64,000 bases of DNA from Bubalus kerabau (taxonomy: Eukaryota > Chordata > Mammalia > Artiodactyla > Bovidae), in contig NC_073630.1 of the NCBI RefSeq assembly GCF_029407905.1, positions 47,083,001 through 47,147,000 of the forward strand, in the 5' to 3' direction. Below are positions 54,101-64,000 of the stretch, in pieces (positions within the stretch are counted from its first letter, which is position 1; every line of letters begins with the position of its first letter). The notes below the pieces were generated by a model. That model made no database searches and was not told the DNA's origin. It was given only the letters and a program-made list of their open reading frames with translations. The translations under genes and the position numbers were made by a program.

Positions 54101-54929
54101 ACATCACAGCGGGATCCTCTATGACCCACCTCCCAGAATATTGGAAAGAAAAGCAAAAATAAACAAATGGGACCTAATTAAAATTAAAAGCTTCTGCACA
54201 ACAAAGGAAACTATAAGCAAGGGGAAAAGACAGCCTTCAGAATGGGAGAAAATAATAGCAAACGAAGCAACAGACAAATAATTAATCTCAAAAATATACA
54301 AGAACTCCTGCAGCTCAATTCCAGAAAAATAAACCACCCAATCAAAAAGTGGGCCAAAGAACTAAACAGACATTTCTCTGAAGACATACAGATGGCTAAC
54401 AAACATATGAAAAGATGCTCAACATCACTCATTATCAGAGAAATGCAAATCAAAACCACAAAGAGGTACCATTTCACATCAGTTGGAATGGCTGCTATCC
54501 AAAAGTCTACAAGCAATAGATGCTGGAGAGGGTATGGAGAAAAGGGAACCCTCTTACACTGTTGGTGGGAATGCAAACTAGTACAGCCACTATGGAGAAC
54601 AGTGTGGAGATTCCTTAAAACAATGGAAATAGAACTGCCACATGACCCAGCAATCCCACTGCTGGGCATACATACAGAGGAAACCAGAATTGAAAGAGAC
54701 ACCTGTACCCCAATGTTCATCGCAGCACTGTTTATAATAGCCAGGATATGGAAGCAACCTAGATGTCCATCAGCAGATGGATGGATAAGAAAGCTGTGGA
54801 ACATATACACAATGGAGTACAGTTCTAATGAGGTGGATGAAACTGGAGCTGGAGCCTATTATACAAACTGAAGTAAGCCAGAAAGAGAAACAACAATACA
54901 GTATACTAGCGCATATACATGGAATTTAG
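51149..54929 (+). pseudogene. L1 ORF2 (endonuclease and reverse transcriptase), broken
   Basis: It starts 'ITLNVNGLNAP' in the endonuclease. Codon 33 (51245-51247) is TAA, with more stops through the endonuclease. The catalytic Glu of QETH is Lys (51272-51274, QKTH). YAPN, GDFNTPL and SRIDHILG remain. The RT is open at 52007-53188, then TAA; FADD at about 53247 lies past it. The C-terminal zinc-knuckle-like motif is at about 54520-54575, with Tyr for the second Cys. A deletion of about 34 bases near 54820 removes codons near the end. Confidence 0.92.
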
Positions 54930-55281
54930 AAAGATGGTAATGATAACCCTGTTAGCGAGACAGCAAAAGAGACACAGATGTATAGAACAGTCTTTTGGAC
55001 TCTGTGGGTGAGGGCGAGGGAGGGATGATATGGGAGAATGGCATTGAAACATGTAAATTATCACATGTGAAACGAATCGCCAGTCCATGTTCGATGCATG
55101 ATACAGGGTGCTCTGGGCTGGTGCATTGGGATGACCCAGAGGGATGGGATGGGGAGGATGGTGCGAGGGGGGTTCAGGATGGGGAACACATGTACACCAA
55201 TGGCAGATTCATGTCAATGTATGGCAAAACCAATACAATATTGTAAAGTAAAAAAATAAATTAATTAAAAAAAAAAAGAAA

Positions 55282-55327
55282 GTTACTAAGAGATTAGATC
55301 ATCAAAGTTCTCAATAACAAAAAAAAT

Positions 55328-55353
<26 letters not shown>
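55282..55353 (+). other. Short non-L1 piece with second poly(A) at the L1 right end
   Basis: 49 bases that are not L1 (55282-55330) followed by about 23 A (55331-55353), then the TSD-like gaagagagtatca. Either a short 3' transduction or a later poly(A)-ended insertion into the right TSD (see findings). Confidence 0.6.
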
Positions 55354-55358
<5 letters not shown>

Positions 55359-55366
55359 GAGTATCA

Positions 55367-56607
55367 GTGCAAGAATCTTCCTTGCTAGGAATCTTACCAG
55401 TCGTGGATGCAGGTGGGTAATAACTAACCCAAATGGACAACTACCAGGTTCTACTTCCCAGCAGAGCATCCCATCTCAATCTGCCTTAGGAACATAGTCT
55501 GACTAGCACCGTATCTGACGTGGTAAATCTTTGTATTATTGTTTCAAATCTGGGAGATTGAAGGGTTAACTTCAACCTTGACAGGCAGCAACATATATGT
55601 AAAGAAATTCAAACCAATTGTGGTAACTGAATTGGTCACCAACAGGCTGAATAAGCTGAAGCTGCCTTTATGATATATAGAGCTTCAATAACAAAGTACA
55701 GGACAACTCCCTTTAATTTACTGAGATGTCATAAAAATTAATGTAATAATATATGATCATCTGGCCTATAATAGGCACTTCGCAAATGGTGCTATCACCA
55801 TGATTAAAAGATTACTTATGGGGAGTACTTCCTTTCCATCCTTTCTATAACCATCTGGGTTTTGAATGTTTCTATTTACTACAATATAAATTAAGATATA
55901 CTCAAAAGTATAACATATATACCCCTCTCAGGTCACTAATCATTTCTCATACCCCCGTCATTGTGACTAAACCTATTAAATCATACTCGTATGTATGAAC
56001 AACAACAACAACAAAAAACCCTTAAGTAAATCAATTATAGTTATTTACCATGTAAGTTTTAAAATAGATTAAATTTCCTTGAGATGAAGCTAGAAAAATC
56101 ATTGGCAAGGCAAATTTTTTTCTCATAAATTGTATTTTTACTTTTGGGAAATGCCTTTCCTCCATTGAGTAAGCTAATTTTTTTCAATGAATTTAAATAA
56201 ATCAACACTTTAAAAAAAAAGAAAAACATTAAAAAAATTTTTTTTCCCAAATCTGGCAAATATGTGACATGGAAAATAATTGTCTGATATACCTTAATGT
56301 GTCAGTAAATTTAATACTTTCATTGAGAAAAATTGATATAAACCTGATGCTGATCTACTACCAAAGTAGATATTTTAGGAACTTGGTGGTTTATTTTCAG
56401 CACCTGTTCCAAGATAGGTTGCATTCATGCCCATGAGGTATAACACAGTTAAGTGCTGAGACTTGATTTTTATTCCTAAAAACCAATCCACTGAGTCATC
56501 TAAACTGGCTTTACATACACGGATCTGCATGCTGTTTCCTTCTAGCTAATGTAAGTACTACCAGTCCCTCAATGTCATGTCCCTTATGCCCCTCTCTCAT
56601 ATTCCAT
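55367..56607. other. Unassigned DNA
   Basis: About 1.2 kb, nothing recognised. Confidence 0.45.
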
Positions 56608-56870
56608 TTATTTTAAGTGTCCAGGATAGGCCAATCTATAGAACTAGAAAGTAGATTAGTGGTTGCCTAAGGCTGAGGAGGTATTGGGTTGCGGGATCTA
56701 GGATCGATAAAGGGTATGGGGTTTCTTTCAAGAATGATGAAAATATTCAAAAATATTCATTATGGTGATAGTTGGAAAACTGAATATATCAAAAATCACT
56801 GAATTGTACACTTTAAGTGGATGAATTATATCTAAACTGTATTTCAAGTAAGCTGTTATAAAAAACATAA
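56608..56870 (+). mobile_element. Old mammal-wide L1 3' end, sense
   Basis: 'agtgtccaggataggccaatc', 'agaaagtagattagtggttgcc' and 'cactgaattgtacactttaag' are typical of an L1M 3' UTR. Confidence 0.85.
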
Positions 56871-56903
56871 AATAAATTTTTTAGAAATAGCTAAAGGGAG
56901 AGA

Positions 56904-57342
56904 TGTGAGATGTGAGATACAGATGTGAGAGTTGGATCATAAAGAAAGCTGAGTGCTGAAGAATTGATGCCTTTGAACTGTGGTGTTAAAGAAGACTCTT
57001 GAGAGTCCCTTGGACTGCAAGGAGATCCATCCAGTACATCTTAAAGGTAATCAATCCTGAACATTCATTGGAAGGACTGATGCTGAAGCTGAAACTCCAA
57101 TACGCTTGCCACCTGATGTGAAAAACTGACTCATTTGAAAAGACCCTGAGGCTGGGAAAGATTGAAGGCAGGAGGAGAAGGGGACAACAGAGGATGAGAT
57201 GGTTGGATGGCATCACTGACTCAATCAACATGAGTTTGAGTAAACTCTGGGAGTTGGTAATGGACAGGGAGGCCTGGCATACTGTAGTCCATGGGATTTC
57301 AAAGAGTCAGACACAACTGAGAGACTGAACTGAACTGAACTG
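56904..57342 (+). mobile_element. BovB (RTE LINE), 3' fragment with irregular 5' junction
   Basis: BovB proper starts at about 56922 ('gatgtgagagttgga') and ends in '(actga)n' at 57342. TSD aaagggagaga (56893-56903) and aaaaggagaga (57343-57353), 10 of 11. 56904-56921 between the TSD and BovB repeats the same short word (tgtgaga), as if the 5' end slipped. Confidence 0.92.
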
Positions 57343-57574
57343 AAAAGGAGAGAGGAAGCTGTATGACTTTCATCGGCAGTGTTGTGCCAAGCTTTACTAG
57401 CATCTTAGTTCATTGTGTCTTGATTGACAGACATAGAAGGGGGAAAAAAACAGACTAGAATTCTCCCTGTGCAACATCAAGGCAAGGAAAAGCTGTTTTA
57501 ATGATGCCAAAATATTTACCACAATTTTTCTGCTTAACCAGATCTAGTGACACGATTCACACATAAGGCAATGA

Positions 57575-57736
57575 GTGAAAGTGAAGTCGCTCAGTCATCT
57601 CCGACTCTGCAACCCCATGGACTGTAGCCTACCAGACTCCTCCATCCATGAGATTTTTCAGGCAAGAGTACTGGAGTGGGTTGCCATTTCCTTCTCCAGG
57701 AGATCTTCCTGACCCAGGGATCAAACCTGGGTCTCA
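57575..57736 (-). mobile_element. Bov-tA SINE, head truncated
   Basis: Antisense body from 'gtgaaagtgaagtcgctcag' to 'gggatcaaacctgggtctc'. Confidence 0.92.
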
Positions 57737-58059
57737 GATGAATGAAGACAATGAAGGGTTAAAATAAAAACCCTTTGTCAGACCCTATAAGTTTCTACAT
57801 TTGATGTGCAGAAGCTTTGTGTATGACCTTAATGTTTTTCAAGTGAATGACCGAGAGATATATAGAGATACGACTTTGTTTTCAGGGTAGTGAGCACTTT
57901 CATCTTGATACAGGATAGAGTCACTCATACAAGTACTCAACTCAATTAGAATCTCATTATAAGTATTTAAATGGGCAGGAAGGAAAAGAAGCAGGGAAGA
58001 TAAATATCTATTTAATTGCTACATTGAGCCAAATAAGAGGCTAGTAGGCATATTTAATT
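57737..58059. other. Unassigned DNA
   Basis: Nothing recognised. Confidence 0.4.
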
Positions 58060-58182
58060 GTTGTTGTTGCTATTTATTTGCTAAGTCATGTCTGACTTTT
58101 TGCAACCTGCTAGACTGTAGCCCACCAGGTTCCTTTCTCCATGGGATTTCCCGGGCAAGGATACTGGAGTGGGTTGCCATTC
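58060..58182 (-). mobile_element. Bov-tA SINE, half element
   Basis: Antisense 3' half only: TTG-rich tail (58062) to 'ggatactggagtgggttgccatt'. Confidence 0.9.
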
Positions 58183-58579
58183 TGTGCAAATATCTCAGAA
58201 GAAGCCTAAACTGAGAGGCTGGAATACACCTTCTGCCAGCATCTTAGTACCCATGTGCTTCTCAGAACCCAAGCATCTTATCCCATTACTGATGCTTTAA
58301 GAATCTCTCTACCTGGACTGTATAAAGTAGCCAACTACTTTATCTGTGGTCCTACTCAACAAAGAGTGCATAATTACAATGATGGTTGAAAAATAGACTT
58401 TGCTCAACTTTGTTAAGGAAGATCTCCTATCTAGAACTTTCCAAAGGGAGTTTCAAGGGTAATTTGATAATATACAATTGTCTTATTTATGCTCTGACCT
58501 TAGACTCTAGTCTTCATGTAAGTGGTATCTTCATTTTATTTCCTAGTCTGCCCAATTGATAAAGTTTTGGACAGATGAT
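58183..58579. other. Unassigned DNA
   Basis: Nothing recognised. Confidence 0.4.
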
Positions 58580-58581
58580 AG

Positions 58582-58793
58582 GGGCTTCCCAGGTGGCACT
58601 AGCAATAAAGAATTTACCTGCAATGCAGGAGATGTGGGTGCAATCTCTGGGTCAGAAAGACCCCCCATAGGAGCAAATGGGAATCCACTCCACTATTCTT
58701 GCCTGGAGAATCCCACTGACAGAGGAGCCTGGTGGGTTACAGTCAATAGGGTCACTAAGAGTCAGACAAGATTGAGCACGCACACAGCTCAAT
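58582..58793 (+). mobile_element. Bov-tA SINE
   Basis: Sense copy from 'gggcttcccaggtggcacta' to 'gattgagcacgcacac'; diverged. Confidence 0.92.
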
Positions 58794-59239
58794 GACAGCT
58801 CATAAATGAGATATAGCTGTAAGAAGTTACTAGAGCATCAGATACAAAATATTATGTAGATAAAAAGAAGCTTGGAGCAAAAGAGAAGCAGTGCAAGAGA
58901 AAGAAAATGTAGTGCTTAGAAAATATAAAAAGGAAACTGACAATAAAAATGGAAACATGAAATGAAAATCTGTAGGCCTTCTTGTACCCTTGACTCAAGT
59001 AGCAAATAGAATTGTTTCAAATATACACTTTATCTGTATCAATGGTAGTACTTTAAAGGCTTAACTTGCAGTACTCAAGTTGATCTGAAATTTGAAATAT
59101 TACTCTCAGTAAGTTAATTGTACTCTCAGTATTTAAATAATTATTAAAAAGGTTCCATAAGTTCTTCCAAGTTGAATCACTGTTTGACTAAAGGAACTTA
59201 TTCAGTTTTGTTTTATTTTGGCTTCTCTTAATGAAGCAA
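58794..59239. other. Unassigned DNA
   Basis: Nothing recognised. A short internal duplication (ttactctcagt / gtactctcagt) lies near 59100-59130. Confidence 0.4.
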
Positions 59240-59242
59240 TGC

Positions 59243-59464
59243 AGGTTTCACAGGTGGCTCAGTGGGTAAAGAATCTGCTTGCAATGCAGGAGATGTAGGA
59301 TATGTGGATTTGATCCCTGGATGGGGAAGATCCCCATGGAGGAAGGCATGGCAACACATACTCCAGTATTCTTGCCTGGATAATCCCATGGACAGAGAAG
59401 CCTGGTGGGCTACAGTCCAGGGGATCTCAAAGAGTTGAACACAGCTGAAGCGACTTAGCACGCA
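59243..59464 (+). mobile_element. Bov-tA SINE
   Basis: Sense copy from 'aggtttcacaggtggctcag' to 'gcgacttagcacgcatg'. Confidence 0.92.
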
Positions 59465-59654
59465 TGCAGAGGAATAAACTAGGTGGAACTGAGAAACATA
59501 GGAAAAATAAATTGCACTTTTCCTTTACTATAAGAATTTCCATTACTGTTTGGTAAAAACAAAGCTGAGATAGAAGAAACAGAAAATAGAAGATTAGTAT
59601 TACATTCCCTTATTATGACTTTCCTGATATGAGTGCTATAGGACTTCAGTGGGA

Positions 59655-59880
59655 CATCTAAAGCTAGGCTCTAAAAGTCAAGATCAACTTTACGGAAAAG
59701 GCCAAATTTTAATTTGGCCTTGAAGAATGGGTAGAGTGGGAATAAGCAGAGGATGGGAGGCCAGGCTTTTCAGATGGTAGAAAATGGCTCAACAGTAAGT
59801 CAGGTAACAGAATGCTTATAGATAACGTTTGCAGAGAGTGGGAGAGAGACAGCAGTCTGACAGTGATGTAGGGGTTCAGG
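59655..59880 (+). mobile_element. Old unnamed repeat, second copy
   Basis: 'aatttggccttgaagaatgggtag' and 'ggagagagacagcagtctga' fit an internal part of the family seen at 9055-9800. Confidence 0.5.
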
Positions 59881-60408
59881 TGTGGGGACCCCAACAATGT
59901 GTGGGTTCTATTTATGCTGGGATAGCAACCTGTTGTGGCTACACTTTTCTTTCACATCCAAATACAATACTGTGATCTGTCTCAGCTGTGAGAAGCCTGC
60001 CCTTACCTCCTGAGGATTCCCAAGGTGAGGGCATGATCCCTGCTCATGTGCCATGCATTCCACACCTTCTTGATTCTGAATCTCCTTGAAAATTTTTGCT
60101 TTTGAAATTCATATTAATTTCTTTATCTCCTGAACTCTAGCTATCTACCTGGTAGATACAGCTCCAAGCTCTTCATTCCCAGAGGAGCCAATAATTCAAG
60201 ATGGGATAGAATATAGCATATTCTAACTGAAGATTAGAGAAACAATACAGAGCTATTTGGTTGGGTGGGGGTATTACAGTAAAATGGGAAACATCCTAAA
60301 ATTGATATTACACGTACCTATTTAAGTGTTTCAGCCAATTCTGCCCCAAGAAATTTCTTCCAGATCTTCTTTCTGTTCAGAATCCAGATGGCTATGATTT
60401 CCTGATGT
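59881..60408. other. Unassigned DNA
   Basis: Nothing recognised with confidence. Confidence 0.4.
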
Positions 60409-60474
60409 CTGTGTGTGTGAGTGTGTGTGTGTGTATATATATATAAACACGTACATATATATTTATACACACAA
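60409..60474. repeat. (TG)n-(TA)n compound microsatellite
   Basis: TG units with one AG interruption, then TA units and a degenerate tail. Confidence 0.9.
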
Positions 60475-63279
60475 AAAATGTGTGTCTCTATTTCCATCTT
60501 CTCCTAGTTCTAGAATATAGCACTACCCTTCAACTTCCAAAAGCAGTGGTTCACAAAAGCAAAATTCTTGACACTTGATAATGCAGAGTAATTTTGCTTT
60601 CTGTCTCCACTCCCACCCTGTACTAGTCTTGGGGGCCTAATTTTGCATAATCTAAAAATCCCACCAGTAAGTTTTTCTAAACAAAAGAGTGTCTACACCA
60701 GAGCTGAATTCTGCCGTTCCCCTCTAATGCAGAACACAGCTGCAACCATTTCTATTTTTTAGCGATCTTTTTTTTTTCCTGCTTGTTACATATTATTGAA
60801 GACTGATTAGCTAAGCAAATCATTTAGGTTCGGGAAGAGGTAAAACAAACACGGTGCTTGAGGATGACAAAGTGCATTTGAAGTAGGCTCCCAATAGTGC
60901 TTGGTTCATACGTGGAGAAAAAACAAAGAGTCCTTGCTTTTCCTTTCTTTTTTTGATCTTTCCACCATATTCAACAAAATAAACTCAGCAAATAAAAAGA
61001 AAATCACTGTATGAAAACTAGACGATAGCACTCAAAGTGCAGAGTGGGAAAAACTGGCAATGCAGATAGCATGGCTCTTTATTTTCACAAAATATTTTGC
61101 CCTTCATTGGTGACCCTTTGCATCTGTTGTCTATGGTGCTGAGCCAGGGACATTAGGAGACTCAATGGGGATAATGTAACAGACTCCAGTTCCCTAATGG
61201 GAGAGAAGCCCTCGTTTATGCTGGTGTAAGTGCGCATTCTAAAGACATGCAAACCTGTTTGGATTTTCTGTGGCTTTTAGATTTCCCTAAAAATCACCAA
61301 ACTACAATCTTCATCTGGGTAATTTTTGTCTATCTTTTGGAAATGTGTTATCAGTCTTTCTGAAAAGGCAGGTCTGTGTGAGTAAATGGCTTGATTTGTC
61401 CTCTACTGGTCTCTGGTCAGAGCACTGGACTGTGAGGTTGGTTTGACAAATACCTAAGTATTTGGTTAATGCAGCTTCAAGGAAGTTTTTCTTTAATTCA
61501 GCTGCCAGATTAGGACCTGGATATACATGCAAGAGCATAAAAAATTGAGCTGCCAGAAGGCACCATACAGAAGCAGGGTCACGAACCCAGAGAAATCACA
61601 TGATGCCAACTCCATCTGCCCCTCTGTTTGTCACATGGATAAAATCTAAGTAAGATGAACCTGGCTGGCAGCCTTGATCAATGAAAGTAGAGCACAAACA
61701 TCACAATCTGTTATGAGTTGGAGAGAAGTGCTATGGGGTCAAAGCCAGTTTCCAAGAGAAGACCCTTCAATTCATGAGCTGATGCTGAATATTATGCCAG
61801 TGACCAGTTGATAGCTATGCGTTTTTCTTCTTCCCAGGTCCCCAAAACACAGAACTCATTGGAAACAGCTCTGTGGTCAAGAATGAACTTGGCATAAAAA
61901 CTTTGGCCACCTGTTGCTCTCAAGGCATGGACAAGGAGCCAAGATGGGGGGAAAGTCTAAATGCCGTCTACAGAAAAAGAACTTCACTATGTGCAGACGT
62001 AGTGAGTTGTAGTCAGCGTGCTTTGTCCATTTGTTGAAGCACAGTATCAATTATCCTTTAATGTCCTAAACAGTACCTCTCCTTGGTGATGCCTATGTGT
62101 ATCATGAAAATCTTTTGTTCTAGAGAAGGAAGTACTAACTTCTCTTGTCATTAAACATCTTGGTCTGCATCTCGGTGCACACGACCCCATGATGGATGCA
62201 CATGTAAATCCAAACTGCATGTCTTTTATGACTTGCATGCTGTTTCTCCAGCTTTTTTTTATACAGCATCCTCCTGCTTGCAATGAAAGAAGCATATTGG
62301 ATTTTATATGGTTATAAAATCCCACATAAGACAAACTATACAAAAGGCTTTCTATGTAGCTTGGGACTCCACAATGCTTTTTTTCCTTCTGCCACTGCCA
62401 CACCTTCTACCTCCCCATACTATTTCCTTCTTTTCTTCTCTGGTCTTGAGACCTCCTATTCAAAACATTGTGGAGCCTTCTGCTTTGTTTCTGTCCATTT
62501 ACTGATTGCTTTTATGAGTCAATGCCTGGTAGTTATTCTTTCACTATGAAGGAGCACACTGATGAAGGTTTGTAATGACAACATCTGCTTGTCCCAAACA
62601 GATGTTAGAATAATCCCTTGGTATACACTTAGCATGCTGGTCAGTACCAATCAACATTTATCCTGAGAGTAAGGATCCTCTGGTGTTCTGAGGGCTAAGA
62701 TTGATATTGGATCGTTTAAATTAAAAACTATTCTGGATGATAAATATCATTTGGGGGTAAAAATTTGTAAAAACACTACAGTACCAAACCCCATCCACTG
62801 AAGAACTCAACTTAGTTATCTGTATAGTATTATAAATTATTTAGTATATAAAGCTGCTCACAGTGTGAAATTTATTCTAAAATAATATGCATAAGTTCTG
62901 CATTGCCTTGAGACTTGTTTGTTTACACAGTAAACCCAGATAAACATTCCACTACATTGCATGCCATCCTTATTAGCAATAGTCAAATATTCTAAAAGGT
63001 TTTTTTGAGTTTAAGTTAATCCATCGTTACTCATGACCTTCAAATGAAAACTTGGCTTCAGTATTATTTTCAAAAGAAAACTCCAATATCAGCCATGCTT
63101 AGCCAGTGCCAGAATGCTTACAACATGATCAACAAGTTGCACATGTACCCTTACGTGCAGTCAAAGGGTTATAATTTAGAAGCCAGGCTGGGAATGTACT
63201 ATTATGTGAATGTAATTCAAGATGCCCAGGCAATATGAAGCCCATGTCATCCTAAACTTTACACTCAGGAAAAACAACT
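60475..63279. other. Longest stretch without a recognised element (2.8 kb)
   Basis: No Bov-tA, BovB, L1 or MIR that I can see. Open frames up to 118 codons (62047-62403, minus) carry no motif I know, have no bracketing splice pattern that I trust, and are within chance range. The lack of insertions is noted in the findings. Confidence 0.5.
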
Positions 63280-64000
63280 TTCAGAAGGAAGTGAAGCTTG
63301 AGCAGAAACCTACATGCAAGAAAGGCACCAGTCATACAAATATCTGGGGAAGAGAGCAAGAGGCATAAGAAACAGCAAGTATGAAATAATGAATGTGGGA
63401 ATGTGCATGAAAATAGGAAGAAGGTCAATGTTGCTGGAGCAGAGTCAGCTGGGGAGAAGATGGAAGAAAATGAGGTCAGGAAGGTAGCCCAAGGCAAGAT
63501 CACAGCCTTATAGACCATTAAAAACCATTTGAATTTTATTCTAAATGTGAGAAGCCCAAAAAACTAAAGCCAAAGGAATGAGGAGCAATTATCAAAATAA
63601 TGCAATAATTGTTTCAATGTAAGAAGTATAAGCTCTTTAAAAAATAGGAACCTAGAGAAGGAAATGCCTAATGTTTATTAGGATGCCAAAAAGAGTAAAA
63701 CTGTTTTTTGATTTAGAAGTACTTGGCTGAGAAGGGAGAAAAGGCGATTCAGATAGAAGTGACATTTCTTTGCAGAGAGACAAATATGCATAAAAGTGGA
63801 GGAGGGGAAATACGATACATTGAAATATAGTTTATCTGGTTGTATATGAAAAGAAGTGGCAGGAGATGAGGATAGCATTAGATCTTCAAGGTCTTTGCAT
63901 GTCACCCAAAGGAATTTGGACTTTAACCAGTGGGCTAGGAAGCCACTGAAATATTTTAAGCCAGGAAGTGATGCAACATGATCATAGTTTTATTTTGGAA
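63280..64000 (+). mobile_element. Old unnamed repeat, third copy, cut by window edge
   Basis: 'aaatatctggggaagagagcaagagg' (63338), 'aatttgaattttattctaaat'-like text (63525) and 'aggaagccactgaaatattttaagcc' (63938) follow the same family as 9055-9800; the middle is diverged or rearranged because similar wording occurs twice (63500 and 63900). Confidence 0.55.

Larger units (their letters stand above)
46084..55281 (+). mobile_element. Near full-length bovine-type L1 (copy C), inactive, with nested BovB
   Basis: Order: 5' UTR (46084-50162, split by BovB), ORF1 (50163-51097), ORF2 (51149-54929), 3' UTR and A-rich end at about 55281. Without the BovB it is about 7.7 kb. The 5' start 'agaagatggtggaggaatag' fits a genuine L1 5' end. 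Both ORFs carry stops. Left flank gaagagaatatca (46071-46083) recurs as gaagagagtatca (55354-55366) after a second poly(A). It is older than copies A and B by its many lesions. Confidence 0.93.

Noticed and set aside
62047..62403. 118-codon minus frame in insertion-poor DNA
   Set aside because: No domain, no convincing splice or start context, and the length is within chance for 64 kb in six frames.
63044..63238. 64-codon frame with an apparently balanced composition
   Set aside because: No recognised motif and no supporting context; likely chance.
1..64000. Operons, CRISPR arrays, phage or plasmid modules
   Set aside because: The sequence is mammalian nuclear DNA; nothing of bacterial type is present.

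Overview
This window is nuclear DNA of a ruminant, most likely a bovid. It carries several ruminant-typical retroelements together: tRNA-derived Bov-tA/BovA2 SINEs (about 26 insertions), BovB (RTE) LINEs (7 insertions), a CHR-type artiodactyl SINE, and L1 copies with the bovine-type 3' UTR. Beneath these lie older mammal-wide repeats: MIR, L2-like, MLT1 LTRs, MER5A-like and another hAT-derived element, and old L1s. I cannot tell cattle from sheep or goat.

I found no host protein-coding exon, rRNA, tRNA gene or CRISPR array that I can support. Long open frames all belong to L1 ORF2 or BovB; the remaining short frames look like chance or shadows. The window reads as intergenic or intronic DNA built by layered retrotransposition. 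All repeat names are from memory of the families; none was checked by search.

Layout. 1-9 kb: old antisense L1 at the left edge, two MLT1 LTRs in opposite orientation (one split by a SINE), MIRs, scattered Bov-tA. 9-16 kb: an old unnamed repeat cut by a BovB with an 11-base target-site duplication (TSD); a second BovB in a (TA)n tract; two SINEs inserted one after the other at the same target; and a 5'-inverted (twin-primed) L1. 16-32 kb: mostly unassigned DNA with MIRs, a candidate retrocopy near 18.4 kb, an L1 3' UTR nested with BovA2, a young BovB 3' end and a MER5A-like element. 32.3-36.9 kb: a compound L1 insertion bounded by an 18-base TSD. It contains an L1 with 818 open ORF2 codons, a MIR-bearing segment with its own poly(A) signal and tail, and a second L1 3' part about 99% identical to the first. 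37.5-43.1 kb: an old antisense L1 broken by SINEs and a 1.2 kb BovB. 46.08-55.35 kb: a near full-length but dead L1 (5' UTR, ORF1, ORF2, 3' UTR) with an antisense BovB inserted in its 5' UTR. 55-64 kb: an old L1 tail, a BovB, four Bov-tA, an old unnamed repeat, and a 2.8 kb stretch (60.5-63.3 kb) with no element I recognise.

The elements share one logic. L1 supplies the machinery that copies itself, and tRNA-derived SINEs are thought to be copied by LINE enzymes (Bov-tA/BovA2 by BovB). The TSDs readable here give relative ages for several insertions. I did not find a new biological system. The most informative structures are the compound L1 with a probable 3' transduction, the twin-primed L1, the reused SINE target, and a 41-base copied junction.
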